Part shown: positions 43,359 through 52,023 of the stretch, in pieces
Layout: every line of letters starts with the position of its first letter
Numbering within the stretch: the first letter of the stretch is position 1
From: Bacteroidota bacterium
GTDB taxonomy: Bacteria > Bacteroidota > Bacteroidia > Cytophagales > Cyclobacteriaceae
Direction: 5' to 3'
Assembly (NCBI GenBank): GCA_018266055.1
Contig: JAFDYT010000016.1
Coordinates: forward strand, 60,710-122,911
DNA length: 62,202 nucleotides
Position numbers and translations under genes: made by a program
Notes under the pieces: model-generated
The model's database searches: none
What the model saw: the letters and a program-made list of their open reading frames with translations, nothing else
What the model was told of the DNA's origin: nothing

Positions 43359-44255
43359 ATGAAAATTCAGAACGTTGTATTTAAAAGCCTGTCAGGATTA
43401 GCCTTTGCCGGACTAGTTACGCTTGCTTCGTGTAACAAATCAACAGACAGCCCGCTCAGTTCAACTGATTCTCAAAATGTCAATTCAGAATCAGTTTCTG
43501 ATTCATACGCTAGTGAATCATCTGATCTTGGTAACTCGGTGGTAAGTAATGTAACCAGCACTCAATTAGCAACGGGTAGAACCGAAGGAAAAATTACCGG
43601 ACTCGAAGCAAAAGATCCTCGCTTGGCCGGTGCGACGATTACCATTACTCCTACAGGAACTAAAGATGCCCCTGCCGGAACAATTACCATTGATTTTGGA
43701 ACTGGTGTGACTACCAACGGCGTGACGCGTGTCGGCCAAATTATCCTTACTTACAGCGGTAAAAAAGGCGTAGCCGGCTCCACCAGAACCGTTGGCTACA
43801 ATGGTTATTCACGCAACGATGTGAAGTTTGACAATAACATGAAATTCACGATCACCAATGTCACTGACTCTACAGTATTTCATCACGTACTTACCGGTGG
43901 CGCGCTTACTTTCCCGGATAATACGACCATTCTGAGAATTTCAGATTATTATGTGACTCTCGATTATTCTGCGAAAACATTAACCTTGAGCGCCACACCA
44001 AACTATACTGGTCATAGCGCCAGCGGAACTACCCGCGCCGGAAAATCATATACCATGGATATCACCAAGCCGCTTGTGTATAAATCTGAGTGTGCTGCGG
44101 CTAAAGTATTTATCGCGGCAAGCGGTACGAAATCAATCACAGCCGGATTGCTGACGTACACAATCGATTATGGCGACGGCGTTTGCGATAACACAGTAAC
44201 CATCACTGTGGGCGGAAAAACAGTAACCATCACGGCCAGTTCGAATGGAAATTAA
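43359..44255 (+). CDS. Surface-type lipoprotein, paralogue 2
   Basis: A 298-residue lipoprotein (lipobox LASC, lipidated Cys25) that repeats the layout of the gene before it: STDSQNVNSESVSDSYASESSD, ATITITPTGTKDAPAGTITID, YNGYSRNDVKFD, SGTTRAGKSYTMDITK and TIDYGDGVCDNTVTITVGG. Only two Cys near the C-terminus are kept. The pair arose by tandem duplication and has since diverged strongly in the middle. It ends in a strong terminator. Function unknown; surface display is likely from the lipid anchor and Ser/Thr-rich linker. Confidence 0.8.
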   Translation: MKIQNVVFKSLSGLAFAGLVTLASCNKSTDSPLSSTDSQNVNSESVSDSYASESSDLGNSVVSNVTSTQLATGRTEGKITGLEAKDPRLAGATITITPTGTKDAPAGTITIDFGTGVTTNGVTRVGQIILTYSGKKGVAGSTRTVGYNGYSRNDVKFDNNMKFTITNVTDSTVFHHVLTGGALTFPDNTTILRISDYYVTLDYSAKTLTLSATPNYTGHSASGTTRAGKSYTMDITKPLVYKSECAAAKVFIAASGTKSITAGLLTYTIDYGDGVCDNTVTITVGGKTVTITASSNGN

Positions 44256-44280
44256 GATTTGATTTGAGGGGTTGGGTATA

Positions 44281-44310
44281 AAGGCCTCCGCGAAAAGCGG
44301 GGGCTTTTTT
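44281..44310 (+). terminator. Terminator of the paired lipoprotein genes
   Basis: An 8-bp GC-rich stem (GCCTCCGC / GCGGGGGC, one wobble) with a GAAAA loop and six following T residues, 26 nt after the stop codon. Confidence 0.9.
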
Positions 44311-44349
44311 GTTTGCCCGCGGTTGGCTTATTTGCATAAAATTTAAGCC

Positions 44350-45144
44350 ATGCGCCAGTACCTCGATTTGATGAAAGATATTTTGGAAAACGGCTCGGTT
44401 AAGACAGACCGCACCGGAACAGGAACCAAATCGGTATTTGGGCGACAGCTTAGGTTTGATCTCGCCAAAGGATTTCCGCTCGTGACAACCAAAAAACTAC
44501 ACCTTCGCTCGATTATTCATGAGCTACTTTGGTTTTTGAAAGGTGAAACGAACATTAAATACCTGAAAGAAAACGGCGTTACGATCTGGGACGAATGGGC
44601 GGACGAAAACGGCGACCTTGGCCCGGTGTATGGAAGCCAATGGCGCAGTTGGCCTGCTCCCAATGGCCAGAAAATAGATCAGATCGCCAATGTAATTCAT
44701 CAGATAAAAACTAAACCTGACTCTCGCCGTCATATCGTTACGGCCTGGAATCCTGCCGAAGTTGACAACATGGCTTTACCACCTTGCCATGCGCTGTTTC
44801 AGTTTTATGTGGCCGATGGAAAACTCTCGTGTCAACTTTATCAACGCAGTGCAGATTACTTTCTTGGCGTTCCTTTCAATATTGCCAGCTATGCGTTGTT
44901 GCTGGAAATGGTAGCGCAGCAGTGTGATTTAATTCCGGGTGAATTTGTGTGGACGGGCGGAGACGTGCATTTGTATTCCAATCACTTTGAGCAGGCTAAA
45001 CTGCAACTCGCGCGCGAACCGTTTCCGCTGCCTCAGTTGGTGATCAAGCGAAAACCCGCATCCATTTTTGATTATGTGTTTGAGGATTTTGAAATCGTGA
45101 ATTATCAAGCGCATCCCGGAATCAAAGCTCCAATTGCTGTTTAA
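44350..45144 (+). CDS. thyA: Thymidylate synthase
   Basis: A 264-residue ThyA that makes dTMP from dUMP with methylene-tetrahydrofolate. The catalytic Cys146 lies in [12 protein letters not shown], the dUMP-binding [19 protein letters not shown] and the final [10 protein letters not shown] are intact. Length and residue numbers equal those of the E. coli enzyme. No dihydrofolate reductase gene follows; a bestrophin gene begins 30 nt downstream. Confidence 0.98.
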   Translation: MRQYLDLMKDILENGSVKTDRTGTGTKSVFGRQLRFDLAKGFPLVTTKKLHLRSIIHELLWFLKGETNIKYLKENGVTIWDEWADENGDLGPVYGSQWRSWPAPNGQKIDQIANVIHQIKTKPDSRRHIVTAWNPAEVDNMALPPCHALFQFYVADGKLSCQLYQRSADYFLGVPFNIASYALLLEMVAQQCDLIPGEFVWTGGDVHLYSNHFEQAKLQLAREPFPLPQLVIKRKPASIFDYVFEDFEIVNYQAHPGIKAPIAV

Positions 45145-45174
45145 TTTTCTACCGTTAAATTTCAATATCCAGTT

Positions 45175-46047
45175 ATGGTGAACTACAATCCCAAGGTTTG
45201 GTTTGATTTAATTTTTCATTCCTACAGTAAGCAAGTGTTGAAGACACTTTTGCCGGCACTTCTCTTCATGGGCATTTTTACTGCGGGCGTCTGCTACATT
45301 TTCCTGGAGCATATCGAACCTAATCATTTTCCGTCGTCCACCACAGTGCACTCCTTGCTTGGTATTGTGCTCGGTTTGTTTTTAGTTTTTCGTACCAACT
45401 CAGCCTACGATCGCTGGTGGGAGGGACGCCGGATGTGGGGTGGCATGGTCAACAGTTCGCGCAACTTTGCCATGAAGCTTAGTGCGGCCTTGCCGAAAGA
45501 AAGCAAGGAAGACCGCCTGTGGTTTGCACAGATGATCGGCAACTTTGCATTCGCCACCAAAGAGCAATTGCGTAAAGGAGTTCAATCCACTGAATTGCAA
45601 ATGGATGAAACGTTGCTTCGGCAGATGGAAGGGGTGAAGCACAAACCCAATTTTATTGCCAGTGCGCTGTATGAAAAGGTGGATCTTTTATTTCGCCAGA
45701 ACGTACTTACCGGGTATCACCTTATTAATCTCGATAAGGAAATGAAAGACTTTACGGATTTACTCGGGGCGTGTGAGCGCATAAAGAAAACACCGATTCC
45801 GTATTCCTATACGATGTACATTAAGAAGTTTATTTTCATTTACATCATCACGCTGCCGTTTGGCTTTATTACCACCTTCGGCTACTTCACAATTCCAACT
45901 GTCTTGCTGGTGTCTTTTATTCTATTGAGCGTGGAGTTAATTGCGGAAGAAATTGAGGATCCATTTGGCAAAGACATCAACGATCTTCCCACCGATGACT
46001 TGGCAGGGACGATCCGCGCTAATGCGCACGAAATTCTGATCCGCTAA
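45175..46047 (+). CDS. Bestrophin-family anion channel protein
   Basis: A 290-residue membrane protein of the bestrophin/UPF0187 family with helices at about 20-40, 46-62, 218-238 and 240-258. The signature FRTNSAYDRWWEGRRMWGGMVNSSRN (about 71-96) and the C-terminal EEIEDPFGKDINDLPTDD acidic motif are clear. Bacterial members form pentameric anion-selective (occasionally cation-selective) channels in the inner membrane. Regulation and physiological ion are unknown here. It is convergent with the hydroxylase gene, 5 nt apart. Confidence 0.92.
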   Translation: MVNYNPKVWFDLIFHSYSKQVLKTLLPALLFMGIFTAGVCYIFLEHIEPNHFPSSTTVHSLLGIVLGLFLVFRTNSAYDRWWEGRRMWGGMVNSSRNFAMKLSAALPKESKEDRLWFAQMIGNFAFATKEQLRKGVQSTELQMDETLLRQMEGVKHKPNFIASALYEKVDLLFRQNVLTGYHLINLDKEMKDFTDLLGACERIKKTPIPYSYTMYIKKFIFIYIITLPFGFITTFGYFTIPTVLLVSFILLSVELIAEEIEDPFGKDINDLPTDDLAGTIRANAHEILIR

Positions 46048-46052
46048 AGAGT

Positions 46053-46670
46053 CTATTTTTTAAAATCCGAATCCAGGATTTTGTCCCAAAGCACGGAACT
46101 TACACCATAGCCTTTGTCGGGCTCGTTGTAGTGGTGCCGCATGTGGTGTTGCTTCATCTTCTTGAGCCATGGATTTTTAATCGAGCTGTGATGAAAGGCG
46201 TAGTGAAACATGTCATAAATAAGGTAGCCAATCATAAATGCAGCAAAAAACGATGGCAGCCAATCTGTGGGTAGTACTAATTTGAAAAGAAAGTAGAACC
46301 CGATGGCCAGCGGAATACTCACCGAAGGAGGCATCACCAGCCGAAGCCGGTCGTTGGGGTAGTCGTGATGCACGCCGTGAAAGATGAAATGCAGTCGTTG
46401 ACCCCACTTTGCCTTGGGCACATAATGGAAAACGTAACGATGCAGTGAATATTCAGTGGCTGTCCAAAACAGCAGGCCGCTTCCGAAACTTAAACTAAAA
46501 TTAAGGATGGAAAATCCGGATGTTGAAACGGCGTTCCATAAAAAATAACCGATCACCGGAATGTAGATGATCAGAGGAACACTGAAATGAACTTTAGAAA
46601 CCGATTCGAGTAAACCACTTTTAAACATGCGGGTCGATTCTTTGGAATCTGAGACAAAATTTTTATTCAT
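46053..46670 (-). CDS. Fatty acid hydroxylase family protein
   Basis: A 205-residue integral membrane di-iron enzyme of the fatty acid hydroxylase/sterol desaturase superfamily. The eight-histidine pattern is visible: EYSLHRYVFH, FIFHGVHHDYPNDRLR, FHYAFHH and MKQHHMRHHYNEPDKGYGVS. It closely resembles the C-terminal half of FA2H/Scs7 without the cytochrome b5 domain, so 2-hydroxylation of acyl chains (for example in sphingolipids, which many Bacteroidota make) is a fair inference. The start at 46670 is used; an internal ATG about 45 nt downstream is possible. Confidence 0.88.
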   Translation of the reverse strand: MNKNFVSDSKESTRMFKSGLLESVSKVHFSVPLIIYIPVIGYFLWNAVSTSGFSILNFSLSFGSGLLFWTATEYSLHRYVFHYVPKAKWGQRLHFIFHGVHHDYPNDRLRLVMPPSVSIPLAIGFYFLFKLVLPTDWLPSFFAAFMIGYLIYDMFHYAFHHSSIKNPWLKKMKQHHMRHHYNEPDKGYGVSSVLWDKILDSDFKK

Positions 46671-46743
46671 ACCTGCAAATGTAATTTGATTCTGCCAAAA
46701 ACGTTACTTTTTGTATATTCGCGATACCTTAAATTCCAAAAAT

Positions 46744-47238
46744 ATGAAGGCTCTTGGGTTGATTGCGCTGGTAGTTTTGGTCTCCTGTCAAAAGACTGAG
46801 GTAGCTTCACCTTACACAGGAAATCAGGCTTCGTATGGATTAATCCAGATTTCACAGTATCCCGTGAGTGGAACGGTGACCTTCAAAGAACGTAAAGACG
46901 GGGCTACTACAATCTTGTTGAAACTACAAGGTACGGATGGCACCAATCAACTCCCCGTTCACCTTCATTTAGGAGATTTGTCCTCCAATGCACCTGACAT
47001 TGCGGCTTTGTTAAATCCGGCCGACGCCAAAACCGGTGTGAGCGAAACCATCATCACCCAACTGGCCAACGAAACTAAAGTTACTTACCGTGATTTATTA
47101 AAGCTTTCGGCCTATATCAATGTGCACGCCTCTATTTCTGGTCCTGAGAGTGCTGTAATTCTCGCCGCCGGCAACATCGGTAGCAATGGAACCAAAACAC
47201 TTTCAAACGGCAGGATTGGCGTCTGCACCAGCAAATAA
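46744..47238 (+). CDS. CHRD-like lipoprotein
   Basis: From the ATG at 46744 the protein has 164 residues with lipobox LVSC (lipidated Cys near residue 14). The mature domain is beta-rich with VSGTVTFKERKDGATTILLKLQGTDG, LPVHLHLGDLSSNAPDIAALLNP and INVHASISGPESAVILAAGNIG, which resembles CHRD and Cu/Zn superoxide dismutase-like sandwiches; the VHLHLG and NVHAS histidines are where metals bind in those folds. It starts a four-gene plus-strand run with a small Cys protein, an outer-membrane channel and a PepSY protein, which suggests metal handling. Confidence 0.7.
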   Translation: MKALGLIALVVLVSCQKTEVASPYTGNQASYGLIQISQYPVSGTVTFKERKDGATTILLKLQGTDGTNQLPVHLHLGDLSSNAPDIAALLNPADAKTGVSETIITQLANETKVTYRDLLKLSAYINVHASISGPESAVILAAGNIGSNGTKTLSNGRIGVCTSK

Positions 47239-47242
47239 AATC

Positions 47243-47611
47243 GTGAAGAGGTTAGTCGCTGTTTCTTTTCTTCTCATACTTCTTTTGCCCGCCTTTTATA
47301 AAGTGGGGTTCTTCACGTATTTTCAATTGAACCGGGATTTTATTGCCGAGAATTATTGTGTGAACAAAGACCGGCCAATAACGATGTGCTACGGTCAGTG
47401 TTTCCTCAACAAAGGAATTCAGTTGGTTGACGACGTGCCTAATCCCGATCGGTTAACGTCGACAGTAAGATTAGAAATGCCATCCATTACACCTGATAAT
47501 TTTAGAATTGAATTTTCTGTTTCATCAGTCACACTAGAGTACCCTTCTATATTAGTGCCCAATCCTTCCGAAGGTGTAGCTTCCGCCGTTTTCCGTCCGC
47601 CGCTGAGTTAG
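47243..47611 (+). CDS. Small exported protein with conserved Cys motif
   Basis: From the GTG at 47243, 5 nt after the previous stop, the protein has 122 residues. One N-terminal membrane helix or signal peptide (about 3-22) is followed by FQLNRDFIAENYCVNKDRPITMCYGQCFLNKGIQ, a pattern I recall from small Bacteroidota proteins encoded beside metal or heme transport genes (C-x(9)-C-x(3)-C). The C-terminal half is unremarkable. An earlier start at 47186 would overlap the previous gene by 53 nt and lacks a signal. The three cysteines and the gene order suggest metal binding; this is inference. Confidence 0.68.
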   Translation: MKRLVAVSFLLILLLPAFYKVGFFTYFQLNRDFIAENYCVNKDRPITMCYGQCFLNKGIQLVDDVPNPDRLTSTVRLEMPSITPDNFRIEFSVSSVTLEYPSILVPNPSEGVASAVFRPPLS

Positions 47612-47633
47612 TTTGAATTTCTTTTTCTTTTGA

Positions 47634-47651
47634 CAACTCAAGCCTGAGTTG
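47634..47651. other. Small hairpin in the spacer before the channel gene
   Basis: A perfect 7-bp stem (CAACTCA / TGAGTTG) with the loop AGCC. There is no T run after it, so it is not a clear terminator; it could be a processing or attenuation site within the metal-handling cluster. Confidence 0.35.
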
Positions 47652-47689
47652 CCTCTTCATTTATTTCAAACCAACTAAAATTTCTTTCG

Positions 47690-48583
47690 ATGAAAAGAGT
47701 ATCATTGACTTTTCTATTTGTACTATTTACAGTTTTCTCAATGCTTGCCTGTCCGTATTGCGGGTGCGGCAACAGTAATTTTCAGATCGGCGTGCTGCCC
47801 ACATTCTCAAATGCTTTCGTGGGAGTTAGATACAGTTATGCTCACTTTAAAACAGATAGCTCATCACAATTTAGCCGCGATTATTTTCACACCACCGAAA
47901 TCTGGGGCGGATATAAAGTCGGCAAATTTCAGGTGATGGCTTTTGTACCCTACTTGTCGATTCACAAGTGGAGTGATGATGGTGATGTGAATTCCAGCGG
48001 TTTGGGCGACGTCACTTTGTTGGGAAATTATCAATTGCTTTATAAATCGAATTCAGCGTCTTCACGAAGCCAGGCGCTGTGGGTAGGTGGCGGAATAAAA
48101 TTGCCAACCGGCCAAAGCAAAGTAGATACTGAGGATCCCGGCTTCACCGTGGGTGACTTTTCTTCAACGCCGGGCACCGGCAGTACCGACTATTTGCTCA
48201 ATGCCAATCACAATTGGTTGTCGGGCAAGAATGGGTTAGTCACCAACCTTACCTACCGCATCAACACTAAAAACAATGCCGACTTTCAATACGGTAACCG
48301 GATTTATTTGAGCACAGCTTTCTTTCATTCGATCAATGCGGGCCCGCTTGTGATTCGCCCAACGGCAGGATTGAACCTGGTAAAAAATGCGGTGAATAAA
48401 TTCCAAGGTCAGGAAGTATCCGGGAGTGATGGGTATATCCTCAACGGCATGGCAGGGTTTAATTTGCAAAAAGGAAACATGGGAATTTTGGTGAACGGCT
48501 TCTTGCCGCTTTCACAAGACATATATCATGGCCTTACGCAATCTATGGGTCGCGCGTCTGTAGCATTGACGTATTCATTCTGA
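47690..48583 (+). CDS. Outer-membrane channel-like protein with CxxCxC N-terminus
   Basis: A 297-residue protein. The signal peptide ends in SMLAC, so it may be lipid-modified, and the mature start is CPYCGCGNSN, a compact metal-binding type motif. The rest shows alternating strands ending in aromatic residues and a final strand (VALTYSF), as in the phenol-degradation MetA/transporter-like beta-barrels. Together with the neighbouring CHRD-like, small Cys and PepSY proteins this suggests uptake or sensing of copper or iron at the cell surface. The substrate is not readable from sequence. Confidence 0.75.
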   Translation: MKRVSLTFLFVLFTVFSMLACPYCGCGNSNFQIGVLPTFSNAFVGVRYSYAHFKTDSSSQFSRDYFHTTEIWGGYKVGKFQVMAFVPYLSIHKWSDDGDVNSSGLGDVTLLGNYQLLYKSNSASSRSQALWVGGGIKLPTGQSKVDTEDPGFTVGDFSSTPGTGSTDYLLNANHNWLSGKNGLVTNLTYRINTKNNADFQYGNRIYLSTAFFHSINAGPLVIRPTAGLNLVKNAVNKFQGQEVSGSDGYILNGMAGFNLQKGNMGILVNGFLPLSQDIYHGLTQSMGRASVALTYSF

Positions 48584-48588
48584 TAATT

Positions 48589-49671
48589 GTGAAATCGACC
48601 TATCGGAAATTATTCAGCCTGCATTCTTGGTTAGGATTGATCACGGGTATTTTTCTGCTCGTGCTTGGCATTACAGGTTCAATCCTGGTCTATCGCATCG
48701 AACTTAATCAATGGCTATATGACCCGTTGATAGAATCCAACGTCGCCTCGCATAAGGTGACGTTGGATTCGATTTATCACACACTGGCCTACCGTTACAA
48801 TCACCTTCGCGGAATGGCCCTGTTGAGTAACCCCGACGACAAAAACCATGTGTATGAATTCAGGGTGTACACCAGCGACGATAAACTTCACACGATTGAT
48901 TTGATGGGCGTGATGGTTGATCCGCATACCGGAAAAATAGTACGCGAAGGATACTATCGGGACATAGAGAAATTTCCAATCAACTGGATATTTTCATTTC
49001 ACTACAGTTTTATGCTGGGCAATCCTGGCATGTTTGTGACAGCGCTGTTTGGACTCACTATGTTGCTGTCGCTAATCACTGGCGGAGTGGTTTATCGAAA
49101 GTTCCTTTGGAAAGCGCTCACTTTTCGTGTAGCGATTAAACGGAAGAACTGGCGGGTTTTTTCATCCGACCTTCATCGCGTGGTGGGCGTGTGGGCATTA
49201 GCCTTAAATGCGCTCATTTTCTTCACCGGATTTTGGCTGAACCGATTTATGTTTGAGCCGGCAGGGTGGAAGATTAAACCTCCTGTAGAAGAAAAAGTTT
49301 TGTTTCAGGGCTCCGTTGAAAGAAGTATCCAGTCGGCAAAAGAAGTGCTTCGTGGTTTTCGCCCGGATTATATTCATTTACCTGTGAAGCAAGGCGATCA
49401 GTTAACGATTTATGGGCAGAAGACTGGCGACTCTGGGTTTGGCACAAACACCATTCACTTTGAGAGCAACGGAGTGCTTAGTGCTGTGCACACACCAGCT
49501 TCGATAGTCGAGTTTGGAAGATGGTTTGACGGCGCGCACTATGCTCTTCATGTGGGCAATTTTGGTGGAACTCCGGTGCGCATCATATACATCATGGTCG
49601 GCCTGACACCCGGGTTACTTAGTGTGACGGGTTTTATGCTGTGGTGGCGAAGGCGTAAGAAAAGATTGTGA
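48589..49671 (+). CDS. PepSY-associated membrane protein
   Basis: A 360-residue inner-membrane protein (GTG start at 48589, 5 nt after the previous stop) with four membrane helices at about 12-32, 134-158, 198-220 and 332-352. The first (FSLHSWLGLITGIFLLVLGITGSILVYR) and the last (TPGLLSVTGFMLWWRRRKKR) match the PepSY-associated TM family, whose members include ferric-siderophore or copper-chelate reductases and pick up heme through histidines such as those in SLHSWLG and DLHRVVGVW. It is the last gene of the four-gene cluster. Confidence 0.88.
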   Translation: MKSTYRKLFSLHSWLGLITGIFLLVLGITGSILVYRIELNQWLYDPLIESNVASHKVTLDSIYHTLAYRYNHLRGMALLSNPDDKNHVYEFRVYTSDDKLHTIDLMGVMVDPHTGKIVREGYYRDIEKFPINWIFSFHYSFMLGNPGMFVTALFGLTMLLSLITGGVVYRKFLWKALTFRVAIKRKNWRVFSSDLHRVVGVWALALNALIFFTGFWLNRFMFEPAGWKIKPPVEEKVLFQGSVERSIQSAKEVLRGFRPDYIHLPVKQGDQLTIYGQKTGDSGFGTNTIHFESNGVLSAVHTPASIVEFGRWFDGAHYALHVGNFGGTPVRIIYIMVGLTPGLLSVTGFMLWWRRRKKRL

Positions 49672-49730
49672 CTTGCGATCGCAATTTTTAGTTAAAGGCA
49701 TGAGTTACTAAAATGTTTGCATCGTATCCG

Positions 49731-49738
49731 TACCTTTG
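49731..49738 (+). promoter_or_regulatory. Candidate -7 element of the T9SS cargo gene
   Basis: TACCTTTG, a perfect -7 match ending 4 nt before the ATG, which implies a nearly leaderless transcript. No clear -33 element at the usual distance. Confidence 0.4.
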
Positions 49739-49742
49739 AAAA

Positions 49743-51926
49743 ATGCGGTTGACTCTTACCTCGAGAATGTGGACTGGACTGAATGGGCTGATTGCCTTCC
49801 TCTTTTCTTATTCCGTAGCTTTTTCTCAGGTAAACTATAGTCTTGACCAATCGATTGATGTAAAAGTACAGGGTAAGTCACTCGCTATGCCGTGGGCCGG
49901 CGGACTAAATTCCCCGCAGGTCAACACGATGGATCTCAATGCTGACGGCAAAGAGGACCTGGTGATTTTCGACCGCATGGCGAATAAGATTTTCACGTAC
50001 CTGAACTCCGGCAATCAGTACCGTTACGCTCCCGATTACGAATTGTATTTCCCACCGTCGATCAGCGATTGGGTGTTGCTTCGCGACTTCAACTGCGATG
50101 GCAAAAAAGATTTGTTCACCACCAATCCGGCTGGTATTTCAGTGTTTGTCAATACCACTAAAACCGGAGGGACTCCCACGTGGCGAGCATTTTATCCGGG
50201 GCATCCACTGCTGACGATCGGCTTCAGCGGATCGATCAACCTTCAAATGAATGCTACCGATATCCCGGCGATTGACGATGTAGATGAAGACGGAGACCTG
50301 GATGTGATTGTAGCTCGTTTTGTCGGCTTTGGCTCGCTGGAGTTTCACAAAAACATGAGTATAGAAAACACAGGCCGGTGTGACTCCATGCAATTGGTGC
50401 GCGTGACAACGGAGTGGGGAAATTTTGAAGAATGCAATTGTGCGCGATTTGCTTTTGGTGGGATAAACTGTAGCCAGTTGCCAGGAGGCAAAGTCTTGCA
50501 CGATGCCGGGAAATCGCTGCTCACACTAGATCTAAACAACGATGGCTTGCATGACCTGCTATTCTCCGAACAAAACTGCAATTCCTTGTACTTGCTTCCC
50601 AACGAAGGCACGCCTGCGACGGCGCAGATGAATACTTTTTCTGTGTATCCGGCAACTTCCCCAACTACATTGCTTTTTCCTGCAGCCTATTATGAAGATG
50701 TTGATTTTGATGGCGTGAAGGACCTTACGGTTGCTACTAACATTAGCGCACGAGTCACCACCGATATGGACATGTCCAACTCCGTTTGGTTTTATAAGAA
50801 TACGGGCTCCAATTTGTTGCCTCAATTCTCGTTTCAAAAAACCAATTTCTTGCAAGACCAGATGATTGATGTAGGAAGTTATTCCTCGCCGGCATTTGCC
50901 GACTTTGATCGCGATGGCGACCTTGACCTTTTTATAAGTTATTGGTCTGCTCCTGATTCGGTGGCTTCCATTTATCAATATGAGAATACTGGTAATTTTT
51001 ACTCCCCTTCCTTTCAACTTGTCACCAACGATTACCTGCAATTTCTTAATCGCGGATTTTACAACCTCAAGATTCAGTTTGTTGATACCAACGGCGACGG
51101 CAAAACTGATCTGGCGTTTACTGCCACCGACAAGAAGACTTCAGTGACGCAGCTTTATACCCTTACCAACACCAGCAGTGGAGTTTTTGATTTTTCAGGC
51201 CAAAGCCCTCAGCCAACGGGGTTTATAATTAATCAGCTTGAGAATGTTTTGCTTTACGATGTGACGAATGATGGATTGCCTGATATTCTGTGGGGAAAAA
51301 ATGATGGTTCGCTCCAACACTACAGGAATACTGGTTCTTTTGTCTTTGTGCCAAACAATACCGCTTATCTCGGACTTAAAACTTCAACCTCCAGGTATTG
51401 TGTTTCACCTGCAGTTGCCGATCTGAAGCATGACGGCAAAGCCGATTTGTTAGTAGGCAATCAAGGCTCCATCGTCGTCTTCAATGATTTTCAGTCAGCC
51501 AATCCTTCTCTAGACAGCCTCAAAGTTACCAATACCATCCAAGGGAGTGCGGTGAATTCTGACCTAAGTAGCTATCTGTCAGTGACAACCGCCGATTTGT
51601 TCAACAGCTCGAATCCGATTGTATTTGCCGGTACTATTACGGGCGGAGTACTTGCCCTCAAGCCTGATGAAACGCAGAGTGACCCCAATGAAAACTCGAT
51701 TTCGTTTTGGCCCAACCCATCGGGGCAAAATGAAAAAATCAATGTTCGCACTTCCCAAAACTCGGTGATTCAATTCTTCACTATTCTAGGCCAAAAAATC
51801 AACGATCCCATACCGGTAAATGCAGACACTACCCAAGTGATAGAACAGGCGTTAAGTGCCGGGCTCTATTTTGCCAAAGTGAGTTGGAACGGCAAGTCGA
51901 AGACCGTAAAGTTGGTAGTGAAGTAA
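49743..51926 (+). CDS. FG-GAP/VCBS repeat protein with type IX secretion signal
   Basis: A 727-residue secreted protein: Sec signal peptide (to about residue 29, FLFSYSVAFSQ), then a series of FG-GAP/VCBS blades with Ca-binding loops (DLNADGKEDLV, DFNCDGKKDLF, DVDEDGDLDVIV, DLNNDGLHDLLF, DFDRDGDLDLF, DTNGDGKTDLAF, DVTNDGLPDIL, DLKHDGKADLL), and a C-terminal T9SS type A sorting domain (about 655-727: FWPNPSGQNEKINV, FFTILGQKI, LSAGLYFAKVSWNGKSKTVKLVVK). It is expected to cross the outer membrane by the gliding-associated T9SS and to be anchored or released. No enzyme domain is seen. Confidence 0.92.
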   Translation: MRLTLTSRMWTGLNGLIAFLFSYSVAFSQVNYSLDQSIDVKVQGKSLAMPWAGGLNSPQVNTMDLNADGKEDLVIFDRMANKIFTYLNSGNQYRYAPDYELYFPPSISDWVLLRDFNCDGKKDLFTTNPAGISVFVNTTKTGGTPTWRAFYPGHPLLTIGFSGSINLQMNATDIPAIDDVDEDGDLDVIVARFVGFGSLEFHKNMSIENTGRCDSMQLVRVTTEWGNFEECNCARFAFGGINCSQLPGGKVLHDAGKSLLTLDLNNDGLHDLLFSEQNCNSLYLLPNEGTPATAQMNTFSVYPATSPTTLLFPAAYYEDVDFDGVKDLTVATNISARVTTDMDMSNSVWFYKNTGSNLLPQFSFQKTNFLQDQMIDVGSYSSPAFADFDRDGDLDLFISYWSAPDSVASIYQYENTGNFYSPSFQLVTNDYLQFLNRGFYNLKIQFVDTNGDGKTDLAFTATDKKTSVTQLYTLTNTSSGVFDFSGQSPQPTGFIINQLENVLLYDVTNDGLPDILWGKNDGSLQHYRNTGSFVFVPNNTAYLGLKTSTSRYCVSPAVADLKHDGKADLLVGNQGSIVVFNDFQSANPSLDSLKVTNTIQGSAVNSDLSSYLSVTTADLFNSSNPIVFAGTITGGVLALKPDETQSDPNENSISFWPNPSGQNEKINVRTSQNSVIQFFTILGQKINDPIPVNADTTQVIEQALSAGLYFAKVSWNGKSKTVKLVVK

Positions 51927-52023
51927 GTAGTTGGAGTTAAAAACCCAGCCGTTAGTCAGAAAAATTCAATAAGCGTATATCCTTTTGGGCTAATATTGCG
52001 TTTGCAAGAACTATTAGAACCAA

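Noticed and set aside
46685-46721. Possible promoter TTTG / TATATTCG before the CHRD-like gene
   Set aside because: The spacer is 25 nt, outside the 19-21 nt range, and the -7 element has a mismatch in the TTTG core.
47186-47242. Earlier start for the small Cys protein
   Set aside because: It would overlap the CHRD-like gene by 53 nt and puts a non-hydrophobic segment before the signal peptide; the GTG at 47243 fits better.
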